The notes beneath the pieces were generated by a model. It saw only the letters and a program-made list of their open reading frames with translations. It was not told the origin of the DNA and made no database searches. Shown here one piece after another: positions 32,599-45,299 of a stretch of DNA of 64,000 nucleotides. The stretch spans positions 248,001-312,000 of the forward strand of contig JALJCO010001038.1 in the NCBI GenBank assembly GCA_023101725.1, given 5' to 3'. This DNA comes from Atherinomorus stipes (Eukaryota > Chordata > Actinopteri > Atheriniformes > Atherinidae). Made by a program: the position numbers and the translations under genes. How positions within the stretch are numbered: the first letter of the stretch is position 1; each line of letters begins with the position of its first letter.

Positions 32599-34012
32599 CA
32601 GGGCCTGAAATTCACTGCGGGATTGCGGGAATCGCGCATAATACCATCAACTCCCGCAAACTTCGCTCTTATAATGCGGGAAATTCCCGCTTGCAATTGC
32701 AGCGACATAATGTGCAGTGAACGTTTTCATCGGAGCCATAAAATAGCGAAGCATAAAGGGCTCAACACATTGAGGCGACGCCGCTCCTTCTCCTTTCATT
32801 CAGGAGGAGTGACGTCGCCTCCCGCGTCGGCCCTTTAGTAAAGCACGCGCTCCCTTTCTCTCTCTCTCTCTCTCTCTGACCCGTCAGATGTCGCAGCTTC
32901 CCTCATGTTGATAAGCCAGCCATTGTTGGCGGATTTCCCGCCGGTAAGACGAAACTTTCACGGAGTCTTATAACGTAAATGTAACTTCGGGTCACCTGGA
33001 GGGAAGCTGGTCTGGACCAACACCAGTCGCTGTGGCAGCGCCGGTGTCGGTCTCGTTTACGACCCAAATCCTCCGGATCCTCAGGTAGCGCCGGTGCTGG
33101 TCACGGTACCAAGCAGCCCAAAGAAAAGTTTTAGCCTAACGGGCTCAGAATATCCGTGTTTGATCATAATGACGAAGGCACGAGCTGCTCAGTTTGATGT
33201 TGGTGTGATGAAACCAACATCAGCGCTGCGTCACCGTTTCTCACATGGCAGCTGAATGTGAGATCAATTCATAGATAGTATTGATAAATAATAGGTTGAT
33301 ATGATGAATACATTTTCTATTTTGATGCATAGGCTAAACAGCATTAAATATGCCCTATTAAAAATCTAAATTTGGTATTATTTTGGAGAAAGAAGCTGAT
33401 TTGGAGAATGTTTCCTCATAATTTTCTCACATTCTCACTGCTCTTTACTCGATCTTGTTTATCTCAGCTTCTTTATTATATTTTCTGTGTTTTTATTTTC
33501 TTTCCTATTTAGTATCTTTGGGTAAACTTAAAGGTGTTCTTAAATGTGTTATTATTATATTCATTAAGTTTCTGACAGTTTTCTAGCCTTGCATGTGGAA
33601 GATGCTCTGTGTTCCCCAAGACCAGTTTTATTTTAACAGAACTTTTATCAAATACAAGAGATTATGTAGAGGAGAGAGAACAGAACAGAACTGGAAGAAA
33701 GAACTACCAGAATTATGCAGTTGAAAGATGCAACAGATTACTGCAATATGTACTTTTTATACTGAGTTGGTAAAAAACTGATGATGGCTGATAAAGAGAA
33801 CGGAGACGGGACAAGAGAGCTGTCTAAGATGGAAACTAAGAAGGACGAAAAAGATAAATTAATGCTCATTAGTAATCTGAGGTACAGGTAGGACGCTGTA
33901 AGACCTGTGGTAAAGCGCCCTGTAAATATCCCCCCCAAAGTATGCAAATCCCCCTTGGTGAAGCATGTAAGGGGGAATTCCCCCCATTTTGAGAAGTGAA
34001 TTTCAAGCCCTG
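32599..34012. mobile_element. nested 1.4-kb element, CAGGGCCTGAAATTCAC ends
   Basis: Left CAGGGCCTGAAATTCAC; right reverse complement CAGGGCTTGAAATTCAC. hAT elements often start CAGGG. The flanks CTCTGTTG and TGTTGTAA share TGTTG but are not an exact 8-bp duplication. A TC microsatellite lies near 32855-32877. It is non-coding. Confidence 0.7.
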
Positions 34013-34299
34013 TGTTGTAATTTGAACAGTCGAGTCACTATGCGCAGATTTCTGGTTGCTAAAGCTAAAGCTAGCACAGCGAAGCTGCCGGTAGCAGAAC
34101 TGCGGCATTAGCAGCAGCAGAGCGATCATTACTGCTCCTCCATAGTGACTCGCCACAAATCCTAACCATTCTAATGTGAGAGCTCTTTCTCCTCTTTGTC
34201 TCATGTTTTCCCCCTTCCACCGCACAATGCTACATGTGAGGAAAATGTAAGTTACTCTGGCTCACAAGAAGGCTATAACAACAGGTGTGAATACGGACG

Positions 34300-34620
34300 C
34301 ATTTGTTAGGACTTTAACACAGAAAAGCAGACGACTGATGTTATAATGACTGATAAGAGCCATGCTGTGCAAAGAACTAAAGAAATAAAAATGACAAAAA
34401 ATACACAAAAAAGAGAGAAAAAAAGGACAGATAAATAGATGAATTTAAAAAGTAAAAAAAATAAACACACAAAAAAGATAAATGCAGCCTCAACAGGACA
34501 CAACAGACCTAGATATGGACACATTTATTAGGACTTTTGCAAGCAGACAACTGATCTTATAATGAATGATATGAGCCACACTGTGTAAAGAAAGAAATAA
34601 CAATGACAAAAAAAATACAC
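34300..34620. repeat. about 215-bp tandem duplication
   Basis: TTAGGACTTT, AGCAGAC, CTGAT-TTATAATGA, GAGCCA and GACAAAAA-ATACAC recur in the same order at about 34305-34405 and 34530-34620. Confidence 0.65.
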
Positions 34621-34801
34621 GATGGATGGATGGACTGAATGACGGGATGATAGCATAGTTAGTTAGTATAATTCTCTATGCATTTTAGGGGTTTGGGGGA
34701 TTTGACACCCCCCAAATTTTCCAGCTGCGCAACCCTTGCCCCCCCTTATATGCTACCTGCACCTCCTAGTGGGGCTGTCTAAATCCGGGCCTGCTACATA
34801 C

Positions 34802-36099
34802 GTAACTTACCATCACCACGTATGAATGACGAGCCATGGGCCATGCAGGCTTCCTCTGGACCATTGTTATATTAACCATTTTTAGTGTATGTTTGTGGTA
34901 GTTTATGGCACGGCCTTTCAATTTGTACATTTTTATACAGTTGAAAGGAAAAAAGAAAAGAAAAAAAAAAGAATATAGAGAACCTTGAAGAAACTGGACC
35001 TAGAAATACAGAAAGTGGAAGAAGAAATGGATCATTTCAATGTACAATATGGTTTAAGTTTAACTTACTGTGTAATTGATGCATTTTTGCTCCCCTAAGG
35101 ACTCAGCTGAAAACTGAGTGGACTGGAGGGTGTAAAATTTGAAGGTCTAAACAAATTAGCATAAAAAAAGTCATATATATGAAAATACTTTACTGGATTT
35201 TAAAGCAACCTGGAAGCCTAAGAGCTGATATCAGCCAGTGATACAGACCAAACATACTTACCTAACTTGCCATCACAGTGGCTTTAATCTTTGGCATAAT
35301 GATCACAGTTAAATTAACTGAACGGTAATTTGTGGGCCAAGTTTTTTAATTTTATTGCTAAATAATACTGCTCCTGGCTGTGAGTGGTACATCTCTGCTA
35401 TTTATCGTTATCTATTGTTAGCCTAATCTGGAGCAGACTAGCTGCACAGATTAAATCTCCATGGTAACGTGTGTGTTGCTGCTTTTGTGAAACTGAATTG
35501 GGGGAAAGTTCAGCCAGGATAACCAGCTTAATTCCTTATCTCAGCTTCCTGAAACAGCACTTTGTTTCAGGAAAAAAGAAGGAAACCAAAACAAAAAAGT
35601 CATTTAAAGTTGATTAAAACAAGTTCAAAGACAAGAAATGAAACATTAAAACCAATATCATTTTTATTGTGTGTTTATATGTGTTATATGTTTATATTCT
35701 CTACAAGCACATCATTTGATGCAAGAAAGATGTTTAAAAGACAGATGTGTTGATTTATGTTAATTTCCATTTTACAAAACACATGGAACGTATTTGGAAA
35801 CAAGACTGTTGTCAATATTTACAGCATAGCCACACACAGCATGTATGGGTGTGTGTGTAAGTGTAAATTGAAGCAACATGAAGTCAGCAGTTCCATATAC
35901 GTGTTATTCAAAGTATCAAACACGCATTCATGTCCACACACACACACACACACCTGAGCTTGTGTGAAACATGCATTTGCTCACACAACATGTAGCATGC
36001 GCTCCTGCTGGCATCCTGAATATTCAGTGTTTAACACACACACCTACACACCAGATGAAAACACACAAACTCTGAGGCACACATGCATTTGCACACTCA
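34802..36099. other. no gene seen; A-rich and CA-repeat sequence
   Basis: An A-rich tract lies near 34950-34975 and a CA microsatellite at about 35936-35954. Nothing codes for a recognisable protein. Confidence 0.45.
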
Positions 36100-36425
36100 T
36101 CTCATAAGCTCCCGGCACCGTTTGCATCTTGTCACTGCAGAGTTGGCGTCCCGCGTTGTGGACAGGTCCAGATGGTGCTGTCACGGCTGTCACCGAACCG
36201 CATCTCCCAGAATACACCTGTGACAGCTGGAACATGTGCGCCCAGTCAGAGCGGCGCCACTACAGAGACTAATTATCACCAGCCGTCCAGCCACCGCCGC
36301 ATACACGAGGCCTGCGCCTCGTCCTCACCTTACAAGGTTGCCGAGGGCAGCGACAAATCAGCGGTGTTGTTAGCGTATGCCAGCGCGGCCTGTAACCGTG
36401 GAAACATTCAGCAGTCATGCTGTGG
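36100..36425. other. GC-richer segment without repeat signature
   Basis: Noticeably GC- and CpG-richer than its surroundings (GAGCGGCGCC, CCGCCGCAT). It contains CATCTCCCAGAAT, like the ZNF143/SBF-type motif. It is open for 60-85 codons on both strands but matches no family I recognise. It could be a host exon, a regulatory island or old repeat. Confidence 0.3.
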
Positions 36426-36599
36426 CTAACTGATGCTCGCCGTTTTTTAAACTTTAGAGAAATGCAGAGAAATTTTAACTGATAGTAACAGAAGACTTTG
36501 ATCTGGAGCAATAATAATAATATTAATATTAGTAACATTAATGATAATAAAACAACATTTAAATTTTGACATTTTATTGCATTGAATATATCTGAGAGT

Positions 36600-36905
36600 T
36601 GTTTACTTATTGCTTTCCACCCCTTTATGACCACATAGCATACCATGTAGCATCTTCTGATGGCTACTTCTAGCAGGATAATGCACCATGTCACAAAGTT
36701 TCAATATTCTCTAACTGCTTTCTGGAACATAATAATGAGTTCACTGTACTCCAGTGGTCTCAGTCCAACAGAGCAGCTTTGGAATGTGGTGGAACGGGAG
36801 ATTCTCATCATGGATGTGCAGCCGACAAATCTACAGCAACTATGTGATGCTATCCTGTCAATATGGAGTAAAATATCTGAGGAATTTTTTCCAACACTTG
36901 GCTAA
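36600..36905 (+). pseudogene. Tc1-like transposase C-terminal remnant
   Basis: Reads QDNAPCHKVS (the conserved second catalytic Asp region) and, after a frame change near 36755, SPTEQLWNVVEREI and LQQLCDAILSIWSKISEE. This is the normal order of a Tc1-type C-terminus; the final catalytic residue falls in the EQLW segment. No ends were found. Confidence 0.75.
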
Positions 36906-37224
36906 ATATGGGAGACAATTGCCATTCTGACATTCCCCCACTCCAAGATGGGTCTCTGGCATCATATGCAACGTCGATAACTGCAATTACAGATATCAAT
37001 GACGGTGCTGCACTTGACACGAAAACATATGTGAATGATGTTCAGTCTCCTTCATGTTGTACAACAGTGGAGGGTGTGTATCTTTGTGTGCATTTACGCA
37101 TGTCGCACAAAACTGGTGTTACATTGAATGTTATTTTCTCTTGTCTCCAGACACGCTGCGGGTCGTCCAGGTTGAGTGAAATGGTTCAGATTGAAGCCGC
37201 ATCATCTAGATAAACATTGAGCTC

Positions 37225-37630
37225 CGTCAGAACTGTTTAAAAATCTGATTTCAGAAGCTAAAACTTTGTTTTGGTAGTTAATCAGAACACACAAAGAAAT
37301 CATCAGAGCACTTGCTCTCAACATAATTTAAAAAGCAAGTGAAGATGATTGAAGCCCACAGCACTGTTAATTATATCTAAATCTTGTAGGGTTTTTTTTG
37401 TTGTTGTTGTCAGTGGTTTTTTTTTTTACATTTTAGATCAGTAATCTAACTATTTACCATCTTTGTATCCGTCTGGTATCCTCTTGTCTATTTGTATGAA
37501 AGCACGCTGCAATTTCATATTTGGAGGGTTTTTGGAGGGAAAACTATAATTCATTCTTTGGCATTTTGACAAATTGTGTTGTGGCAGCAAATATTAATTG
37601 ACTTGCAGAAGCAAAATGACTAATCAGGGT
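37225..37630. other. no gene seen
   Basis: T-rich, low-complexity patches (37390-37430). No coding or repeat structure was assigned. Confidence 0.4.
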
Positions 37631-37699
37631 CTCTTCACTGTTGCAGTTCAGCACTGGACAGCGTAGAGTCAGTGACTCTTATTAACACACGTTTCCTTA

Positions 37700-37835
37700 C
37701 CCGGAAAGTCTTGTCGGAATGGTGGGACGTTTGTGTGTCTGAATAGCAGTATTTTGGAATGGTGGTATGTCTAAATGGTGCTATATCGAAATGCCAGTAT
37801 GTGGGAATGGGGGGATGTCGGAATGCCAGCATGTA
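37700..37835. repeat. degenerate short tandem repeat, GAATGnnnGTATGT type
   Basis: About six to seven units of 16-20 bp carrying GAAT/AAATGG...TAT-T: GAATAGCAGTATTTTG, GAATGGTGGTATGTC, AAATGGTGCTATATC, AAATGCCAGTATGTG, GAATGGGGGGATGTC, GAATGCCAGCATGT. Confidence 0.7.
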
Positions 37836-37984
37836 ACCATTAAATCTGCTACCAGAGAATTAAGGCAGCTCTGGGGAAAAGGGGGTCCAACCTGATGCTT
37901 GCAAGGTGGACCTAATGAAGTGGACCGCAAGTAAACTGAAGAGTTATGTAATTTGATTTTTTTCCCTTGGAAAATTAATGCCGA

Positions 37985-38660
37985 ATCTCATTTCTCTGTT
38001 TTACCCCCTACCCCTTCCCCTATAGACTAATCCAATGAGTGTTTTGTGTGTTGCGTCATTGTACAGTACCGCCATTGCTTAGAGCTCTAGTTCCAATCAC
38101 CTCCTATCTGCCAACATGGAAAGCAGCGTGAATATCTGGATTTAGAAAAGTTTAACAGTTGTCTAAGGTAATGATGACCTACAGTACAGGTACAGGTATT
38201 ATCTGGAGATCTCTAAGTTATTCTGACATATTTTTTGCATTAATGTAAATTATTATTCATCTCCAGAAACTACTTTTAATGAAAAGCCAATCTGGAATAC
38301 AAAACACAAATCTAGTTATTAATCTTGTTAGTAATGTTCACACAACTGAAACCTCAGCATAGCACTGGCAATATTTTTTTTGTGTATTGGTTAAAGAAGA
38401 TGACTGTTAAACATTAAAACAATATTAAACTAGACAATACAGTGGTTGTCATACATCGGAAAACTTTATCTTGGAGAGAATGCTTACATTTGTGATTTCT
38501 TTGGACTTGGTGGCAACCATCTTGCCAGTGATTTGCTTGAAGTGTGTTTCTGAAAACATCTTTATTTGAAAGGGTATATAGCCCTACCACTTACCCCTAC
38601 CCCTACAGGATTGAGACACCCCAGGGAAGGGAGGGAGGGGAATTGAGACCGGGCCTAAGG
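37985..38660. mobile_element. probable MITE with CCCCTACCCCTT-type ends
   Basis: The left end region (ATCTCATTT...ACCCCCTACCCCTTCCCCTA) faces a right region with the inverted form (TACCCCTACCCCTACAGGATTGAGAC and GGGAATTGAGACCGGGC read from the other strand as GTCTCAATTCCCC). The ends are diverged, so the limits are approximate. Confidence 0.45.
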
Positions 38661-39589
38661 TTGACTACACTGAATAAATAAGGAACTGGTTGATTGCGTT
38701 GGGTTACAAGATCATTTTTCCAGTATAGATGGCTTTGTAATAAATTGCTGTGGGAAAGTGAGGAGTTTCTGCAAACTTGCGTAATTATTTCTTCTTTAAA
38801 GGTTGAAAAGAAGTTTTCATCATCATCTTTTCTTCAGCAGAATCTGTCACGCTGGGCTGGATTTCTCCTTTTTTTTTTTATTTTTAACTCTGTTTTCTCA
38901 TTTGTACGCTGCAGTTTGGGCGACAGCAGCGGCTGGGAGATGCATCATAATGCCATGCTGCATATGTTAATTGCTATAATAGATGCAGAGCAGTTGCTTA
39001 AGGCTTGATGTTTTCACAAAGTGTTATTGAACTGATTTCTCATTTGCATAGCAAGTCTTCAGTGTTTGGCTCTACATTTTGCCCCTCTCTGAGGACTCCC
39101 TTTAGAAGTCGTTGAAAAGGTGGAAAAGTAGAGCAGTTCAGGCTGAGATGTGTCCGCTCAGTCATAAAATTAACCCTCATTCCAGCTCTCATTTCATGTC
39201 CTTTTGATTTAATCTTATTTTTAACATGCACAGCACAAAAATATGGAAACAGAAACGCGCTGTGCGGCAAGGGCCTAAAGCCTAACAGCAATAAATTAAA
39301 CTTCCACTGAAATTAATCTCCTGATATGTGCTGTTGTACATAACTTTATCCTTTAACTTTTTTTTTCATTTGTATACATGAACACAAAATTACCTGCAGA
39401 ATTGTTTTGTTCTTAGATGATTCATGACTTTCACCATCGGTTCATTTTTGTCCTTTTTAACCAGATTTGCACCCTATGTTGCACCCAAATGTTGCGGACA
39501 AACCCAAGTTCCTGCATGTGGGTATTTACTGTTTCTCTTAAACCAAGTTCCTGGGCATGAATGGGCTATGAAATAAAATGTATTAATAA
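38661..39589. other. no gene seen
   Basis: Unassigned sequence with an open stretch at 38694-39008 that has no recognisable domain. Confidence 0.4.
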
Positions 39590-40205
39590 TATTATTGGAC
39601 TGGATCCACCTCCTCTCCACCTTGATAACAACACTGTAGGGCCCATCAATAACTTTGTCTATCTGGGGTCAGTAGTTACAGACAATGGGAACCTAAAATC
39701 AAAGATTACTCATAGAAGAGCCTTGGCATCATCGGCCCTGGATTATCTCTGGAAACCATTCTGGTGTTACCAGACCATCTTGCAAGACAAAGCACCAGAC
39801 TTAAAACTCAGAAGTGCATCCTTTTTTATGGCTTGGAAACATGGAACTTCAACCAAACTTTGGCTGCGAGAATAGATGGCTTTGATAGCACAGCTCTCAG
39901 AACCATAAAGAGCATCAGGGGGTGCCAGAGGGTTTCCAACTAAGTGCTTAGAGCCAACATGCGCTAGCCCCGAGCATCCTACTTGGCTGCACAACATTGC
40001 AACCGCTGGTTTGGTCATGTCCACTGTGTTCCTTCTGACCATCCCATGAGAGCCGTTCTCCAGTTTGACCTGAGGGCCACGGGCTGGAGACAACCATGAG
40101 GCAAGCCCCACACCCGATAGCCCAACGTCATTGCAGGTGACCTCCAACTACATGGAGTTGCTATGGAGGATGCAGAGCAACCGGCACAAGACTGCCAGTG
40201 CTGGA
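39590..40205 (+). pseudogene. non-LTR retrotransposon C-terminal remnant
   Basis: Reads PPPLHLDNNTVGPINNFVYL followed by GSVVTDNGN, a typical LINE region downstream of the RT active site. Further 3' in other frames come RIDGFDSTALRTI, CNRWFGHVHCVPSDHPMRA and VIAGDLQLHGVAMEDAEQ, the usual C-terminal end of these fish LINE proteins. Stops and frame changes show that it is dead. The 5' part is absent. Confidence 0.75.
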
Positions 40206-40338
40206 AAATAAACAAAACAAAAAAAACGGTTTCATCTGGTCGGCTCAACACACAGGGACAGGACCCCCGCCTTCACATGAGTCCTAAGTCAAGTCATATG
40301 ATGTTGACTTTAACTCACTTTGTGGACACATTTAGAAA

Positions 40339-42484
40339 CTAGAAGGCACTCATAGAGTGCAGTCAAGCAGTTCAACTTCCTTATTTTTGTGTGTTGTGTA
40401 TCATAGTATCCAGGATATTTCTCTGGATCCGGATCAACTTTCCAAATATTATAGAACTCATTGGAATCATTTCTTGTAATCTTTTACAAAACACTCGGGC
40501 CATTTGTATGGAGTTATATGGAAAAGGGGTGGAATTATGGAATTAGGGTGATGCTGATGTAAGATTGTTTAGGTATTGGTGAGGAGGTTTGATGTTCACC
40601 ATGGGGTGTCGGTCAGAGCACACAGGACTCGCTTGTACAGTTAACTGTCTTTACTGGTCACTCTTAATCACAGCAGCACGGTAATGCAACAAACGACAGG
40701 CTTACAGGTGAGGAATTCCAAGGCTAGTTAAGGTGAATGCCTGGATGGAAGTGAGGTGGCCTATAAACACAGAAATACAAAGCCATGAGGAACATACTTT
40801 AGGCAAATGAACACATTCAAGGTATTATTATTAATAAATCCCTTCCAGTTCGAAAACATGCAAATGTGTTCAAGGCTAAGGCTGCATACACACCAAACGC
40901 GATTTGGGCGTCAAGGGCGTCAGGTTAACATGCAAAGTCAATGGCCGACGCACGTCGGGGAGGTGTCGAAAACCCTGCGGCGCTTTGGGCACGGTGCGTC
41001 TAGGCACGTTACGTGCGATTCACAGATGGACAATGAGCAAACACTGTGCGCAGGCAGTGCTCATGGGAATTGTAGTCTTTTAGTCTAACGTTTAAGTTTG
41101 TTTATTATTTCAGGTGCCGTTTGAGAAAACTACAATTAAAATGTAAATACAATTCAACCTGCCAAAGTGGCTAGTTGGAGTGGCCGTGTTACCTGCTACT
41201 GCTGAAATTCATCCGCATTTGGTGGGTTGGCGGGTGTTACGGTGTGTTCAGACCAAGCGAGATTTGGGCGTCAAGGGCATCAGGTTTACATACAAAGCCA
41301 ATGGAGCGTCGGCCTTTCTTGCGGCGGGTGCAGCGCGTCTAGGCGCGTTTCACGCGTCGAATTTTGAGATTTTGGGCATTTGAAGCACGTTACGCGCGTC
41401 ACAGGCGGCAGACGCCTGAGTTGGAAAATCTGAACCTTGGCGTCTTGACGCGGGGCATCAACCAATCAGAGCGATTCAGTGTCACACACACTTTATATGA
41501 CAGGATGGAAACACCCAGAAGAACCAGAGGAATCTCCTCTCTCTCTGAAGACAGAGGAGGATAAACTGTGATCTGTGTCCCGTCCCGGTGTCTGAACAGT
41601 GGTTTGATGACCTGCTGTGCCGATGGGATTTACTGGGCTGATAATGCTGCCCCACATCGGGACAGCGGGTTGTTAAACTGGACCGCATCAGACGGCTGAA
41701 AGTGCCGCTCGCCAGCGCAGCTCCTGGAGTAAATGATGAAACTCATCACACTTAGAACACCTGAAATCATCTGGTGAACCAGACATGAAGCAGAGATGCC
41801 TGATGACATTCCCTGCTTTATTTATCACATAAAGCCGGGCCGCTCTCTCTCCTGCAACTGTCATTGTGAGGACAAACCAGTGACAGGCAAAAGAGAAAGG
41901 AGGTGCTCCTCTCGAGGCACGTCGAGCGCGCCTTGGCTGGGCATCTCTCGCCGTGTGTTCGGGGCGTGAAGATGCTGGAAATCAAGCGTCTGAGTTTTTA
42001 GTGACCAAGCGTCCAACATTAAAGGGTTAATAAACATCCTGTTCAGGCAGATTTGCAACTAGTTACTAACAGTTCTTCACAGACCCACAGTTCACCACAT
42101 TCAACTGGCTAGAAGTCTGTCCAACAATCTTCTCTCCTCGTGCTGACTGCTGCTCATAAGTTTCATTTCTGCATCCTGACATCATGTGCTCAGTGACACA
42201 GCTGCACACTTCTGCCACAAGGGGGCACTCACGCCTCATCAACAGCCTTTCCAACATGGTCTATCTCACAGTGATAAAGAATCTTTCAAAACATTCCTGG
42301 ATCCAGAAGGTGATCTGGATCACCAGCAAAATTTAATGGGTTCATCCTCGGGCTGAGGCTCACGGCTGGTGAACATTTCAGGTCAATCCGTCCTGTTCTT
42401 TTTTTCCATAAAGTTGCTGACAGATAGATGGACAGACGGACAAACTAACGCTACCGAAAACATTACCTCCTTGGCGGAGGTAAT
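40339..42484 (-). mobile_element. Helentron/HINE-like element, copy 1 (interrupted)
   Basis: Read on the minus strand it starts with the palindrome ATTACCTCC(5 nt)GGAGGTAAT (42462-42484). Next comes a GTCTGT/GATAGATGGACAGACGG microsatellite zone. It ends with hairpin GCACTCTATGAGTGC (40346-40360) and CTTCTAG followed by T. It matches copy 2 (45866-46957) in inverted orientation along its whole length, apart from a MITE cluster at 40880-42014 that replaces about 110 bp. The subterminal CTTGGTGGAGGT seen in copy 2 is partly deleted here. It is non-coding. Confidence 0.7.
40880..42014. mobile_element. MITE cluster inside Helentron-like copy 1
   Basis: Three pieces are present. One (40885-41028) is a partial copy of the GATTTGGGCGTCAAGGGC MITE. 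The second (41028-41240) matches 54870-55085 in inverted orientation. The third (41240-42012) is a longer copy of the first family, starting GGTGTGTTCAGACC and ending abruptly at GCGTCCAAC. The mosaic suggests insertion of one MITE into another, followed by deletion. Confidence 0.65.
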
Positions 42485-45293
42485 AAAACAGTGGAAAATC
42501 GAGAAACAAGCACTTAGGGTTTGGAGGTACCCTTACCAAAAAGTACTATAAGTATGCTTTAAAGCTATTCTTACCGATCTTGCATGGCGCACCTCAGCCT
42601 AGCATTACGCCTCCCTTCTAAGTTCTACCCACTCTCCCCCGCCCGACTGACAGATCAATGGAGTCAGATTCAGAGGCACCTGTAAGTTACAAGTAAAATA
42701 ATAGTAATCAATATAATTTTCTATGTGGTATAAACATACTTTGGTTAATAACTCCCAGTTATTACTGTATCATATCATATTGTTATTTTGGCTACACCTG
42801 TTTATAATAAAATTAGACTTTTTTCACCAGTAAGTTACAGCTAAAACAATTGTAATTATTACAGTAAAATACACGGACGAATGACTGGATAACAAGATAA
42901 CGTTCAATCAGTACTCTGTAAACTGTATTTTTGTTTTCATAAAATCCTCCTCCTCTTTAATTTCTCAGTAATACTGTAATTTAGGGATGGTAATGTTGCC
43001 TGAAAGCTTCAGATAGTAACTAACTATCCACATACATAATAGATGCTGGGGCGCGGTGTTCCGTTGAAATTTTTATACATATACACACAGCCACGTTGAC
43101 TTGGGGACGCAGTGGCGGCGATAAGCAGCAGAGCACCGGCACATTGTGGTGCTGAAGCGACTGTTCAAGGCGTCAGTGGCTGAAGTGAGGTGCAGGCAGC
43201 AGCTCAGAGATGGCCACTCCTCCTCATCCAGACAACAAATATAACAAATGAATTGCACAGGCACGAGAAGATACTTTCTTTTTTACTGGTCTAAGCACGA
43301 TAAGGTACATTTTGGCTTTCCTATGGCATTATTTCAATAATTTTTGCCCATTGTACAAACCTGTTAGTAATCATAAATCGTCCATTATAGCCTAATGAAA
43401 CAGTTGGTGCTTATCTCCCATGATGCCTTGTGGCACACCTGGGTGTTCTTTGTACCATGACTCATGTATGTCACCCTTTCAGTACCCTTGTAAATTGGCA
43501 ACTAGCATGTAAAATATTAAACACTAATGACACCTTCATGTGTCGCTGCACCTGTGCGGAAGTGACTGTCCGTAGCAGTGACATCATTTAGTGACTTCTG
43601 GTGACTTTTGAGCCATCAATAGCAACTTTAATCCCTGGAGAGTTGGCAAAACTATATCTATGACCTACTACTGAAGTTGCTATTCTGCCACCGACTCTAA
43701 ACCTGCTCTATTGCATACTCTGAGTATATTTGATTCAAGAGCAAAGGGATTCCATGATTTACAGTATTTATTCAGCGTTAAGTCAACATCTTTTTAGAAG
43801 TACTTTTAAGTAATGTTTTCCAGTCCAGATTACTTGATTAATAAAGCTGAATCAACAAATTTCAAGTTGTATCAATTATATGTTCAGTGTTGGGCCAACT
43901 TGATTCACCATAGTAGCAACTTTCTACATTGAATTCTACCAACACTTGAACATCAAATATGTTCAAGTTCATCTTACTTGATACAGAAAGTTCAGTCAAC
44001 AGACTGCATGTTACATTAACTTGTGTTTTGGAGTAGAATAAACTTGACACTTTAAGTTGACTCAACTCAGTCAAAGCAACAAGATGACTTGATTTTGTTA
44101 AGTTGGGTCATCTAATCTCTTTTTTTTACAGTGTACTGGGATTTTCATTCCCATTGTGGATTGAAGAGTTATGTGAGTGAATTTGTTTTGAAGAAAATTA
44201 TCTTCTACTCGTTCTTGCATTTATCCCAGGTGTCAAAACTTATAACAGCATTTTGTGATCCTGCGCTAACAGATCCACCTGCATGACTGGAATTTAAAAA
44301 TTTGGTTGATTTGTTTCACACAAAATCACAGGTGAATACATTGCGCTCACATCGGGCTCACAACTCTTACGCTTCACTCTGCTGAGGAATTGCCTGCTTC
44401 TAAACCTGAGTTATTGTTTGTTTACCACATATAAAGTCTACACTGATCATGAATAAAGTTAAAACAGAGTCGGGTCTCAAACTGCTCACCTCAGCAAACT
44501 GGAAGGGAGCGTCAAGTTTTGGTGGCTGAGCGAATGAAACCATTCGTGTCCCTCCTCATTTGGTTTTGGTGACAAACAACCTCTGTCATTAACCCCGGTC
44601 TGTATTAATAGCAGTGTAATTAGTCCCTCATCCTCTATCCATAATGTTTAGTCAAGAAAGTGACACTAATTTAGATCTAATTAGGTTTTTTGCAACAGTG
44701 TCAGAAGACTGATATGCAGAGGTGTCAACAGCAGGCTGTGAGTCGGGACATGCGAAGGTTCTGGGTGGAAAAATGCTGCTAATGGACAGCAGAGTGAGTG
44801 AAGCACAAAGGAAGAAGAGTTACAGCTTGACAGCAAAAGGCAAACTGCAAGTAAGCATTTCTGTCACAGACGTTTGCAGAGGAGAAACAGTCTGTCACAC
44901 ACACAGAGAGGTTAGGGATCAACTGAAGAGATGCTCCAGCAGCAAACTGTCACAGTAAAAGCTGTTGGGACAAAGAGTTAACTCCACAAACATTAAACTG
45001 TCTTCAGTATCCAGGAGGAAGAAGCCCGCACAGTAAAATACACCAGAATACAGCCTGTTCAACCTTCAGCAGTGGCATGAAACACCAGAAACAACATCAA
45101 ATCAGAAAAAGCTGCCGGGATAGAAGTAATGCAAATAAGAAAAAGAACAAATTTCTTTATTTTTGCATTTCAGAGTGCAACATAATCCAAACACATTAGG
45201 TTCAGGTAAGAATAGTAATGGCAATCTTTCAAACAGATAATTATAATAATCATTTAGACCAGAAACCGTATCCTAGGAGGTCACCAGCTAACC
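42485..45293. other. spacer between the Helentron-like copies, no gene
   Basis: Mostly AT-rich interspersed sequence. About 43850-44135 is a fish repeat rich in TTCAAGTT/AACTTGA and ending TTTTTTTTACAGTGTA. A short ATG frame (42658, MESDSEAP) with a GTAAGT donor was noted but has no supported partner exon. Confidence 0.4.
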
Positions 45294-45299
45294 TTGGAT

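Larger units (their letters stand above)
32182..34793. mobile_element. 2.6-kb hAT-type element, CTACATAC duplication
   Basis: Perfect 8-bp direct repeats CTACATAC at 32174-32181 and 34794-34801. Left end CGAGGCCGGATATGG; right reverse complement CAGGCCCGGATTTAG. C-rich tracts occur near both ends (CCCCCCT). No transposase was recognised. A second element sits inside (32599-34012), and a local duplication lies at 34300-34620. Confidence 0.8.

Noticed and set aside
42658..42690. Possible first exon MESDSEAP with GTAAGT donor
   Set aside because: No second exon or transposase could be supported nearby.
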